This document shows, one piece after another, positions 33,471-43,957 of a stretch of 64,000 nucleotides of DNA. How positions within the stretch are numbered: the stretch's first letter is position 1; each line of letters begins with the position of its first letter. Source of the DNA: Gymnopus androsaceus JB14 (taxonomy: Eukaryota; Basidiomycota; Agaricomycetes; Agaricales; Omphalotaceae); NCBI GenBank assembly GCA_009733575.1, contig ML769565.1, positions 2,713 to 66,712 of the forward strand, read 5' to 3'. Both the position numbers and the translations under genes were made by a program. The notes under the pieces are model-generated. The model worked only from the letters and a program-made list of their open reading frames with translations, made no database searches and was not told the origin of the DNA.

Positions 33471-33780
33471 CATCAGGAAAATCGTTATATGCAAAAAATG
33501 CTAGAAATTTACTAAAAGTAATTAAAAAATGAATAAAATGTGCGAAAATATGCAAAAATGCCTCGATTATGCAGATTATTCAAAGTTTTGTGGAGTTGAC
33601 AAGTCCCTTGATAAAAACTGCAATATTTGAACAAGTTATACAATTTATATGCAGTTTTATGCTCCATTATTCACTGATATGCACAATGCTTAATGCCACT
33701 AAAAGCTCTTATACTAATCACACAGACAACGAAAGAAGCGGGAACATATGTATTGGTTCAAGGTTTCAGCAACAGTACTA
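33471..33780. repeat. Left subterminal TATGC repeats of element B
   Basis: At least six TATGC words occur here (TTATATGCAAAA, AATATGCAAAAATGCC, ATTATGCAG, TATATGCAG, TTTATGCTC, GATATGCAC) in about 250 bp next to the left inverted repeat. Subterminal repeats of this kind are transposase-binding sites in CACTA-like elements. Confidence 0.6.
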
Positions 33781-33971
33781 GTACTAGATCGGTATATACA
33801 TTTGACGGACTTTAAAGGAGCAACAGACAGGAGGGCCCGCGCGCCGGGGGCCGCGCAACAAGAGGTTCCGAGTCATAGTAGCGTTTCAAGAAAATTATTC
33901 AGTATATATCAGGTACCCCGTCCGACTCCGCGCCATTGATGTCAGACTCCCTAAAGAACAGAAAAACGCTG

Positions 33972-36342
33972 TCAGGAACATACATCGCTGGGAACAACAA
34001 GTACTGACATTGCCTGAGTCAACAAATTTGACATGAGAGCATGGTATCGTAGCGGGTGATCCTTCTGAATCTTCTGCAAAAGCTCCATATTCTTGCGATA
34101 TTCTGGCCGAGCCTTGTCCCCTTTGAATTCCGCCGTATGAAGAGAGCCGGTAGCCCATTCGGACAAACAAAAATGAACCTGCGATGATAATAACAATGAG
34201 TGAAGCAATAGTAGAAGATAACAGAAGACATACCGCGGCAGCGGCAAGAGCCACCATCGACATTGGAACTTCAGGCTCCGACTCGGAATCGGGGTATTTA
34301 TCTTCATCGAGTGAAGAGGAAAAGGCACCCATCAAGACTTGGCCCGGAGACAGTTGGCCCAGAGAACATTGAGCGCAAGGTTGCAATAATAGCGGGATGT
34401 TTGTATGCACCACCCTGTAGCTCCAATGATTCATCCTTAGTGTAGCTCGGGACGTATGGCCGCTGACAAGATTGTTATGAGCGAATTGGTCAGTCAAATA
34501 AACAAGACCACCTCACCTCTACGCGCTTGGTGACAACCGGGGGTATCTCCGCTCCTTCAGCGGGAACATCAGTGGGAGGAACAACCTGCCCAGCACATTA
34601 AACGATGGCAAAAGGAGGGGGTAAGAATAGCTCACCACTTCATCGAACTGAGGCGGAGGTGGAGCTTTGAGCAGAAAGACATATCGCAGCTTGAGTGTAA
34701 TAAAGGAGATGTAGCATGCTACATCACAGAGCCTGCCCGTGATTGGATACTCGCTATCGAGTATAACGGACTCCGCACGTTTTTTGACATCCGAACGAAC
34801 ATGAATAACACGATTGAATACCTAGCAAAATCATGGTTAAGCACTGCATTATGAGGTTGAGGAGCGGAACTCCTACATAATCGCAGAGAAATTTCCTCCA
34901 TTTACGCTCGTCAGGAGCATAGAGCCGTTCAGCAAGCTCTTCGAGACCAACTTCCGTTGCCGCAGATACAAGAGCATCTTGAAGCATAGTTTCTCGTAGC
35001 CCAACATCGGGGTAGGCATCTTTTATAAGGAAGAGACCGATAGAGGTTGTCACTGCCTTTCCGAGAACTTCCTGTATCTTGGGAGACTGAGCGCGCAATG
35101 AGATCAAGCGCTGACCAACACCAGGGGGGTTGTACTCGGTTTCGGGCGACCATACACGTGGTGCTGCAGCGGCGGGCTTGGGTACTATTAATAACAGATC
35201 AAAGACCTGGAAGAGCGAAGAAACCAATCACCTTATCATTCTTCAGAGCAGGGGCCTTGAATTTCGGAACCTCAATAAGATCGTTAGTTGATTCAATAAG
35301 AATAGATAGTCGGTACCAATGACTTACTTCCTGAGCGAATTTCTGAGCACGGCCAGATAGAGATTGCTGTAGCGATAACTGAGCTTAGACTGCATGTACA
35401 ATGATAGATACTATCTTACCTTCAATCTGCTGTCCTCCTTACACTGTTTGGAAGAGCCCACCGGTCGAGTGCGAGTCGATGAATGTGTACGGCTCCGATG
35501 AGAGATTTCGTCGTCATCGTCATCATCATCATTGTCATCTCCTTCCTTGTCAGTCGCACCAAGTGAAGAAGCGTCATCAATGTCAGTTCCAGGAGGCAAA
35601 GACTGTATATCGGGCGAAGAGCTACGGAGGCGTCCAGCAACATCGATGTCTTGATCTGGGGACGGGTTCCGTCGTCGACGAGGGGGAACATATTGAGAGC
35701 TTGAATCTACCTCCATATCTAGTAAAAGTGTAAGCATAGTGGCCCACGCAAGGAAGCCAACTAACCTTCAGATCCAGACTGATTAGACTTGTCCCTCAAA
35801 CTTTGAGAATAACCTTGACGTTGGTCCTGATTCAAAAAGCGCGTGAGTTAATAATTTGAAAAAAATTAGCAAAGAACGCTCACTTGTGGAACCTCCTCCT
35901 CAGACTCATCGGAGCTCACCGGGACCACTTTGGAAATTTTCTTGACTACTACAATCAGATTGAGCTAAATGAGATCGACAAAAAGGACGTAGAAAATACT
36001 TTGCGGCTTGGAAGACATTTTGGGCTTGTTTTTTGCGGGTTCTTCGAGTGTGCCATGCGCTGGGCGTTTTTTATGTTCTGCAGCATACCAAACTGCAGGT
36101 AAATTGTTTTAGAGCTACCGATCATATAATTAAAGCTTACCTGAGTTTTCGAGTGCATTTTGAGCTGCCTTTCGCTTTGGACGTTCTGTGGTAACAGCAT
36201 CTGAACAAGCTCAAGTGACGAAAAGAAAAAAGTAAAATCGTAACGTACCAGGCTTTGTTACGGTTGATGCATCAGTCTCGGGCGAAACTACTTTTCCCTT
36301 TTGAAGAAGGCCTTTCAGCCCGGTCAGAGGCTTTGGTGCCAT
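33972..36342 (-). CDS. DUF6532-like protein, partner gene of element B
   Basis: A roughly ten-exon gene starting MAPKPLTGLKGLLQKGKVV at 36342 and ending PSDVCS at 33972. The N-terminal half is disordered: a Lys/Pro-rich part, SSDESEEEVPQ, a PPRRRRNPSP motif and a long Asp run. The core begins about 35150 with RLISLRAQSPKIQEVLG, then ETMLQDALVSAATEVGLEEL, RKWRKFLCDYV, YPITGRLCDVACYISFITLK, VPMSMVALAAAAVHFCLSEW, ATGSLHTAEFKGD and HALMSNLLTQA. The ALAAAAVHFCLSEWATG block parallels the DUF6532 C-terminus and the neighbour gene of element A. One base appears to be gained near 34375, between KHPAIIATLRSM and VLMGAFSSS. It lies inside the inverted repeats, so it is transposon cargo or an accessory factor. 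Confidence 0.6.
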
Positions 36343-36492
36343 TCAAGTTATAGTATGAAGACGAGATGGATTTGGTTGAAGTTGAAGGAAAAATTTGATG
36401 GTTAAACAAATCAAAATACAAAAACTTTAATTCGCTGTTCCGTCAATCGTCAATTGGCAGCGGCGGAACAGGACTCACATTTAATCCACACC
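36343..36492. promoter_or_regulatory. Bidirectional promoter of element B
   Basis: Only 150 bp separate the start codons of the two divergent genes, so both promoters must lie here or overlap the 5' exons. The sequence contains TATAGTATGAAG near the minus-strand start and AT-rich AAAATACAAAAACTTTAATTCG near the centre. The same head-to-head spacing (~175 bp) is seen in element A. Transcription signals are inferred from position. Confidence 0.45.
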
Positions 36493-39400
36493 ATGCCCAC
36501 GACTTGTGAGTCGTGCGGAAAGAGCTTCAGCGATCAGGGCTATATCAGACATATACAAACAACTCAGAAACCTGAATGTGCTGCTCTTGCCAAAAACAAT
36601 ACATACCAGCCTCCCCTGGAGCTCATCCAGAATCTACACGACCTTGTCCAAATTTCACCAGAAGTTGATCCAGAGAGAGATTACTTCGGAGATTATGCAG
36701 ATCTCGAAGAACCTCGAGGCTTTTCCAACCGGCACTCCGAAAACAATGGATTGGACTTTGGCTCTACGGAAGGAGGCACAGAGAGTAATGGACGCATCGA
36801 GAGTCAAACTGGGAAAGATGAAGAACAAGATGAAACACAAATTGTTGATGTCGATGTTGATATGGATGCTGAAGTAGATTATGGGGAGACGGAATATGGT
36901 CAAGTGGATGAGTTGGAAGATGGGTACTCCTCATACTCAGACCTCGGCGAAGATGAACTGGAGTTCGATGCAGACAACGCTAGGTGTGAAAAATCCTGGG
37001 AGCCTTCACCTCCACCTTCGCCGTCTCCATTTTCAGCGTCGAGTCCACGCCTGTCCCGTAGTCCTTCGCCAATCAATTTACTTGGTCCCGACCAAGCCCG
37101 ATCCCCCTCTCCAAGTATGCTGCTCCCTGACGACAATCCAAATGTCGATTTCCCGGTCAATGAACGTCTCGAAGCGGAAATCATGCTTCCTAAGCAACCG
37201 CACATTCAGCACTACCCTGACCCGCGTGCAGGTGCACCCATTGGACACCGAACTCCTGAGAATGAACGGTACCAAGACGACCTCCATCCGCCTGCTGGTC
37301 CTCATAATCCATGGTACCCGTTTGTATCAGAGATCGATTGGAATGTTGCACGCTGGGCAAAAACACGAGGTTCTAGCTCGACAGCATTGTCAGAGCTATT
37401 GAGTATCCCTGGGGTGAGTTATACAGCAGAAATTGTCTTCTTTCTTGAAACTGATTGATTTTTCAGCTATGCGAGAAGCTTGGTTTGTCATACAAGTCGG
37501 CAAATGAGCTAAACAGCATTATTGACAAAAACATACCTTGGACCAGGCCACCATTCCAGGTCGAAGAAGTCGCTGTACAGGGCGAGGCGTTCAAAGTATA
37601 CTTCCGGGATATCAATTCCTGTGTGAAAGCATTGTACTCGGACCCTCAGTTTTCCAAGTACATGAAGTACGCGCCAGAGAAGCACTTCACGGACTCCTTC
37701 CTAGAGACTAGGATGTACCACGACATGCATACGGGGGGATGGTGGTGGTCGAGACAGGTGAATTCAAAGTCAGCTATCAACTCGTAAATGTCACATGCTG
37801 ACGTTTCTCAGGAGATTCTTGACCGTGAGCGTCCCGGGGCTACTATCATACCGGTTATCCTCTCTACCGATAAGACTCTAGTGACTACATTTCGTGGAAA
37901 ATCTGCGTATCCCATCTACTTGACAATAGGAAACATTCCAAAAGAAATTCGGCGCAAACCTTCTTACTGGGCATACATTCTGATAGGGTATCTTCCAACT
38001 TCAAAGCTCGAACACATCGCCAATAAGTCATCTCGGCGAAGGACTCTGGCAAATCTATTCCATGCTGCCATGAATTACATTGTCTCGCCGCTCGCAACCT
38101 CTGGTTTGGATGGGATCAATCTTACAGGTGGTGACGGTGTCGAACGGCGAGGACATCCTCTGTTTGCAGCGTACTGCGCTGATTATCCTGAGCAGGTACT
38201 GGTTGCTTGTTGCAAAACGGGAACCTGCGCGGAATGCGAGATCCTCCGAGAGTATATGGGAAATGATACTGCCCTTCATCCTATCCGAGACCTTTTGAAA
38301 ATCCTACTTGCTCTGGATAAATTTGATGACGAAGGGCCTATAGAATTCAATAAAGCCTGCAAAGAAGCGGGCATAAAGAACATCTACCATCCTTTTTGGC
38401 AGGATCTGCCATATTCAAACGTTTACCGTTCAATAGCTCCGGATATTCTGCACCAGCTCTATCAGGGGGTCTTGAAGCACTTGAAAGAGTGGGTCATAGA
38501 TGTATTTGGCGCTATGGAGATTCATGCTCGCTGTCGTCGACTTCCACCAAATCATCATGTCCACCTGTTTATGAAAGGCATCAGCTCTCTCTCGCGTATC
38601 ACTGGACAGGAGCATAACGACATTTCCCGTTTCCTGCTCAGCATCATCATCGACATCCCATTACCTAGGAGGCTTGCAGCACCGCGTCTTATTCGAAGTG
38701 TCCGCGCTCTCATTGATGTCCTATATCTTGCTCAGTATACAGTACAAACTGATAAGACTTTGGCAATCTATCAGAGTGCTCTGGAGCAGTTTCATACTGA
38801 CAAGCAGATCTTCGTTGATCTCGGTGTCCGCAAGGATTTTCGTCTTCCCAAGCTCCACTTTCTCAATCATTATGTTGAAAAATGCAAGTTCATTGGAACG
38901 TTTGATAATACCAACACTGAATACACAGAGCGACTCCACATTGATTTGGCGAAAGATGCGTATCGCGCAACCAATCGGAAAGACAAGTATCCTCAGATGA
39001 CCCTCTGGCTGGAGCGCAAGGAGAAGGTGATGCGACATGCGAGCTACCTGGATTGGATACGCGATGGGAAACCAAAGATTGTACCAATGGACTGGATACC
39101 TCCGGCGCTCTCTTATCAACGCGCTCTTCACATGTCCAAACATCCCACTGTCCGAAGTGTTGACTTACCAACAGCTGATAGGAAGTACAGTGTGCCGTTC
39201 TTCAATGCAGCACTTGCACGGTTTATTGCGCAGCTTCATAATCCAGCTTTATCTGGACCTCTACTTGAAGCTGCAGCCCTTGAAGTTGACACCGACTTCA
39301 AATTCAAGATTGGAGTGTTTCACCTGATAAAATACACACGCATTGATCCAGTTACGCTTGTGCGCGGGACTGCCGATTCAATCCACATTCAACCTACAAG

Positions 39401-39903
39401 TAGAGATCGTCGCAACCGACCAGTCCCAGGTAGATTTGATACGGCTTTGATTAGGGTTCGTGATGACACCGATGAACCTGTGAAAGGTATGTGTATAATA
39501 TAAACATGATCATATCAACTCACTGATTGAAATTGCAGCATTTCGTGTTGGTCAAGTTCGTCTGGTGTTCTCGCTCCCTCTTGCGATTATGAGCAGCTTG
39601 TGCAAAGATGTTCCCTTTTCCAAGTGGCCGAAGCACCTCACGTACATTGAGTGGTTCTCACCATTCAACAAGCCAGGTGCAAATCACTCTCTTTACAAGA
39701 TTACTCGGTCTGTTTCACCTGAGGGAGGGAATTTGGCAAGTGTTGTTGATTTAACGCGTGTGGTGCGGAGTGTTGCACTGACACCATGCTTTGGAAAAGT
39801 CGCTGATCGAACATGGACCAGTAGCAATGTGATGGACAAGTGTAAGTCATTCTTTGTGAACCCGTTTCCTGACCAGCATGACCATTTACTATACATACTT
39901 TGA
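36493..39903 (+). CDS. Plavaka-type transposase, intact
   Basis: Exons 36493-37413, 37467-37757, 37812-39486 and 39539-39903 join with GT-AG introns of 52-54 bp into an unbroken 1083-residue protein. The start MPTTCESCGKSFSDQGYIRH with H20 and C29 forms a CCHC finger. A long acidic, Pro/Ser-rich linker follows (to about residue 230). The catalytic region carries YAPEKHFTD, GGWWWSRQ, YLTIGNIPKEIRRKPS, LFAAYCADYPEQ, a C-rich CCKTGTCAEC, PDILHQLYQGV and HFLNHYVEKC. These match the Plavaka group of CACTA-related transposases found in Agaricomycetes; exact DDE residues were not assigned. Predicted role: nuclear cut-and-paste enzyme acting on CATCAG-type ends. I chose the ATG at 36493; the frame is open slightly upstream but has no earlier ATG. 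Confidence 0.88.
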
Positions 39904-39939
39904 GTACTTGGCTTGTGTAGAAATGTTGCTTTTAATTGA

Positions 39940-40088
39940 ATAATATGGGACAAATTTGCATGAACCACCACATTAATGATACAATTTGCATAATATTGCA
40001 TAAAAACTGCATTTATGTCTATTTTGTGAGATTCATAGCATTTCTTGGAGTTTTTATGCTAAATTTGCATATTAAGGTTTTCCTGATG
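39940..40088. repeat. Right subterminal repeats and inverted end of element B
   Basis: It contains ATTTGCATGAA, ATTTGCATAATATTGCATAAA, ACTGCATTTATG, TTTATGCTAAATTTGCATATT and the end TTTTCCTGATG. These GCATA words are the complement of the TATGC repeats at the left end, so the two ends present the same motif in mirrored orientation. Confidence 0.6.
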
Positions 40089-41596
40089 AAGGATTTATTA
40101 ATGTAACAAAGTTCCATACAACCCCATACTCGAGGGATGTATGGAGCAAATTTGATCAAATTGTGATTTTTTGGTATGGAAGGTATGGCATCTATACACT
40201 CATACCGTCATAGATTTCCCAACTTGCCGATGAAGTTTCCCGAATGATACTTGTAAGATGAAGCTTCTAATGTGTGTTTCTCCCAAGTCTGGTTCTTTGA
40301 CGTTTCTTTTTGACCATAACCATATAATAATGGTTCGCTATTTTCTTGTATTAATATATCCCTATGAACCTCTATTACTCCAAAAATCTTCTTCCCTTAA
40401 CATATGACAGAAGATGCAACGCGACAAGTCTCAAGATGCTAGCAGATTCGAATATACACTGACGCTCCGTTGAAGGAAATCAGGGAACATAGAAGGACCG
40501 AAATTACAACTGACAGTCTCTTCAGACTTCGATTGAGTAATTATCTGTTTGTAAATTATCAAAGACTAACCTGGAATGCTTTCACATCACTTGGCTCATC
40601 TTTGCAGGATAGAGGTTCCTGGTGAAGAAAACTGCTAAAACTACAAGTCGCTGGGCCCTACTAGATTGACCATGATGCTGAGTTGATTTTCCTATCAAAC
40701 AGCAGTCAAATTATTTCCTTCTCTCAGCCCTGTGTACTTAATCTGGACACAACCATCTCACTTTGCATCCATGTGCCCTCACCTCATTGGAAGCTCATTG
40801 TGCAATTCAGCAATCTGAGATAATTGGGAAGACCTCTGTCCCAAAGGTGGATGCAATGGAGAAAGGGGGAGAACAATATCAGACATGGTTATGAAACCAT
40901 AATCATCAAGGCTCATTTTGACTCGGGCAGGAGGATACTTATAGGGTATTAGTTAGTCTCCCTAGGCAGACTTGAATATACTGATAACCCAATAGATTTA
41001 GGTACAGATCAACTCAACAGTTGTATGGACCATGATGCTGTGACGGCTGCAGAAATATCCATAAATCATGGCCATGACCAATGGTGCAGAGCCTTGATCA
41101 TTTGTCCCATTTCAATGGGACCACCATAATAGGATGGTGCTGGGATGATGGATTGTAATGGGATGGGTGGAATTGGGACATGTAGCTTAGATTAGGGCAG
41201 GAGGGCATATTAACAGGACTTCCCATGGAATGGGAACATGGGCATATATTGCTACAAGAGATATGGTAGAACTCTCTTAAATTTACAAAGAAAGGTGTAA
41301 CGGGACATGACCATAAAATACGGGGCCCATTGTAATGGTCTTGCAAGGTCTATTGGTCCAGCTGTGATCAAGGTGGATCCTATATTTGTTCATTGGAGAG
41401 CATATACAACTATCTTACATTATCAATATTATCATGACTGGTTCATCCTACTGGTACCTTAAGTACTGTAGATGTCAAACTGCTATGGGTGGCCAAAATC
41501 ATCTCTGTAGTGTGACAGGCATGGGTACCTACATTCATGAGACTGCATGAGACCACAGTGACATAAATCAATGGATAACAGCTCACCATGATAAAC
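40089..41596. other. Intergenic with dispersed repeat fragments
   Basis: I see no convincing gene. The segment at 41297-41357 (GTGTAACGGGACATGACC..CTTGCAAGGTCTATTG) is a diverged copy of 63358-63418. Two GACCATGATGCTG words occur near 40667 and 41027. A GGTATGGAAGGTATGG tract near 40173 recalls the GGTATGG-rich stretch near 50819. Confidence 0.4.
41297..41357. repeat. Dispersed repeat fragment (pair with 63358-63418)
   Basis: About 60 bp shared in order with 63358-63418: GTGTAACGG, ACCATAAAATACG/ACCGTAAGATACG, CATTGTAATGG and TTGCAAGGTCTATTG/CTGCAAGGTCTATTG. Probably ends of an uncharacterised element. No inverted partner was found nearby. Confidence 0.5.
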
Positions 41597-42037
41597 TCAG
41601 CATGTTGCGCGCGAAACCAAAGTTGCAAAAGTCGGACACGCTCCACCAGCGTTCGACAGTAACAACTCTCCATCTGGGTTCTGTAATAAGATATTAGTGG
41701 CGAGCTTTGATACCGTTGCAACTATGACACATGCGCGGTACAAGCAGTAGGGACTGATGCTAATGCCAGAAGCATCGTAACTGCAACAAGTGAATTGAGA
41801 TGGAAATCAGTCTTTAAAAAATATGACGTACTTGCACTGATCAGTGCTTCCCAGAGTGGGGGAGATTGCCTCCTTAGAGGAGGTAAGACGCCGCGTCAAC
41901 CCAGCATAGAAAATTGTGGAAGGGCAGACTGCGCAAGTGATCTGCGCAGAGTCTTCCACGGGAATGGCTGAGATGCATGAAGTGGAAATGGCTACCAGTG
42001 TAGCTGCAAGAGTGAGATTGAAGGAAGAGAGTTTCAT
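41597..42037 (-). CDS. Small secreted cysteine-containing protein
   Basis: Two exons (42037-41832 and 41780-41597) joined by a 51-bp GT-AG intron give 129 residues. The N-terminus MKLSSFNLTLAATLVAISTS is a classical signal peptide with likely cleavage after CISA. The mature part has seven cysteines (TCAVC, DQC, PYC, RAC, GAC and the last residue C), hinting at disulphides. The C-terminus ends SRATC. I recognise no named family; the size, signal and cysteines match fungal small secreted proteins, which include effectors. The intron keeps a continuous frame across the junction, which supports the model. Confidence 0.7.
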
Positions 42038-42535
42038 ACTACTGAAGGCGAATCAGGCTCAGTGAATTTGGGCAGTTCTTGAAAGCTTGAGTTATAGCTG
42101 GCTCATCCAAGTGCCGGTTTCGGGCCCGGTAAGCCCAGCATATTGTGGCGTGCATTTAGTACTTATGTCTGAAAGGGGATGCTACTAGTAGCTAGATCAA
42201 CATATGTATGTGTAAAATACTTACTGGCCTTGGCAACCCACCACTTAGTGTCACCAGATGGCATACTTCAAGTTGTGTTGCCGAATTAGATAGTCTTGGA
42301 GATAATACATCAGTAAAACGGCAAATTACTTTAGGCTTGGGAGGTGTTTTCCCGGGCTGATCTTGGCAAAGCGCGAATGCTCAAGCGCCTCTCAAGCCCA
42401 AGTACTCCTCCAAGCTCTTGCCAAGCTCATGTAAAGCACCGAGGTTGTATCATTGTATCATACAGGAATAATACTTGAATAGCATTTTTCGGTACTACAT
42501 ATGTAAAATGTTGCACTGGAATGTATATAGATCAA

Positions 42536-43015
42536 TCAGTTGTTGCAAGAGCTGTTACACCGATGCCTATAGATGTTGTTTTCGCCCAAAAGTTCCAAGG
42601 GGAGCTGGTGGATGGGGGACATCGTCGACTGAACGCTTGCCATATACGCCTCAAGATGGTCTTGTTGCGACTCTAGTTCCCTCAGCAAGCTCTGTAATCG
42701 ACGAAGCTCCGATTGACAGCGGCTCATGTCTCTCTGCATGTCATCTAATAGTTTGGAATAGACTGCCCGTTCCGGCTCATCAGGAGAGTATCCTGAGCGC
42801 ACACGACGTATGATTTCGCCGTATTTGAGCTGCTGCAAGTCGATTGGAACAAATCGCCGCACTTGGCGCGCACAGATCTAAGCGCGTTCAAAGATGCTTT
42901 TTGCGCCAAAGATATTGGGCAACTGATCTTCTGTAGAGGTTCTCTGTACAAAGTTGAGTCGCGCCAAATCGTAAGATTATTGCTCAGACATACCATCGAG
43001 GCTAGCCATTGCAAG
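42536..43015 (-). pseudogene. F-box-like protein fragment (N-terminal part)
   Basis: The minus strand encodes RRVRSGYSPDEPERAVYSKL, then DMQRDMSRCQSELRRLQSLL, a coiled coil, and MSPIHQLPLELLGE. That layout (short N-terminal segment, heptad coiled coil, then I..LP.E.LGEIF) is the usual opening of a large Agaricomycete F-box-like family. The reading frame is lost right after LPLELLGE, so the F-box itself and the C-terminal body are missing. A second broken copy lies at 48490-50630, on the other side of the NLR gene. Confidence 0.6.
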
Positions 43016-43158
43016 AGGCAAGGCTGGGCGCTTGGGTAAATAAACTAGTACACTAGTACTCAACTAGTACTGCTTAAAGCAGCACTCAAGAGTCAAGAGT
43101 CTACGGCAACGACTCAATCAAGACCGAAAACAACGAAGAGGCACATCTGAGAGAAATT

Positions 43159-43627
43159 TCAACTAGATCTCAGTCCGTCTCTCCCAGCCTGAGTCATCCG
43201 GTCGACCGAATCATCAGAACCTGCAGCTGGGAGGTCTCCAGAGGTCTCTGCAGTGTCACCCGTGTACTCTCGATCCAGAAATGTATTGGTTTCTTCTGGA
43301 AAACACCCAAGCTTTGGATGCATTTGTGAAGTCGCGCAAAGATAGTAGCTATTTTTCCAAGTCCAGACCCACCGAGCAAAACTTTCGCCAATTGGCGAAG
43401 AGGAAATACTAAGCATTTGCTTCTACAGTAGCGAAAGGATAATCGATATACCCATGCCCACTTGCATCTCCTACAACGTCAAAGGTGATTCGGTCGTACT
43501 GGTTCAAAGGGATGATTTCCATTAGACTCGAGACTCGATTCCAGTAGTCGGAGCGACTCACACCAACGTTTGATGATACAGCCCGCCACTTCGATCGACT
43601 GTCATTGAAGTGAAAAAAACGGGCCAT
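43159..43627 (-). CDS. Hypothetical small ORFs
   Basis: Two adjacent minus-strand frames: 43627-43409 (MARFFHFNDSRSKWRAVSSN, 72 residues) and 43416-43159 (85 residues, acidic C-terminal part). They overlap by a few bases and could be one gene with a short intron or frame break. No domain recognised; they lie in the space between the F-box relic and the NLR gene. Confidence 0.2.
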
Positions 43628-43957
43628 ACAGCCGACGGCAACGAGTCTAGTTTTCCATCAGTGTGGCGAGGCGGTGGTTTACGTCGACTTTGACGCCATC
43701 ACGCGACTAGTAGTCATGCCATTCCCTTCCTTGTCTCCCGCCGCCTTGTCTCCTTTAGACTCCATATCGAGTTTGAAGAATATTGAATGTTAGCAGCTCA
43801 GTATGACCGCCTAAGGATCGGTCCAACCCGGAGTCAGAGTCATGACTCACTCCAAGAATTGCCACGTGAAGCCTGCCCTAAAGATTCAGGAAGAATGTGA
43901 CACTAATATGAAAGAATGTGACACTGATGTGAAAGCATCTCTCTTCTGAACCACCAC

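Larger units (their letters stand above)
33471..40088. mobile_element. Complete two-gene Plavaka DNA transposon (element B)
   Basis: A 6618-bp element with imperfect ~25-bp terminal inverted repeats. The left end begins CATCAGGAAAATCGTTATAT; the right end, read inward, begins CATCAGGAAAACCTTAATAT, and both continue GCAAA. The flanks are AA/AA, giving a 2-bp target duplication. Inside are a DUF6532-like gene (33972-36342, minus) and a four-exon transposase (36493-39903, plus) starting head to head 150 bp apart. Both ends are AT-rich and carry repeated TATGC/GCATA words. The transposase frame is unbroken, so this may be an active autonomous copy; the partner gene has one suspected frameshift. 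Confidence 0.85.

Noticed and set aside
35401..35733. His-rich plus-strand ORF
   Set aside because: Complement of the Asp-run exon of the DUF6532-like gene.
38721..39171. Minus-strand ORFs in the transposase region
   Set aside because: They lie wholly within the 1675-bp transposase exon and show no domain.
33471..40088. A TET/JBP dioxygenase cargo gene, as in related fungal KDZ elements
   Set aside because: No such domain is encoded; both genes inside the ends are accounted for.
42308..42330. CATCAGTAAAAC as another MITE end
   Set aside because: No inverse partner or duplicated dinucleotide was found within about 1 kb.
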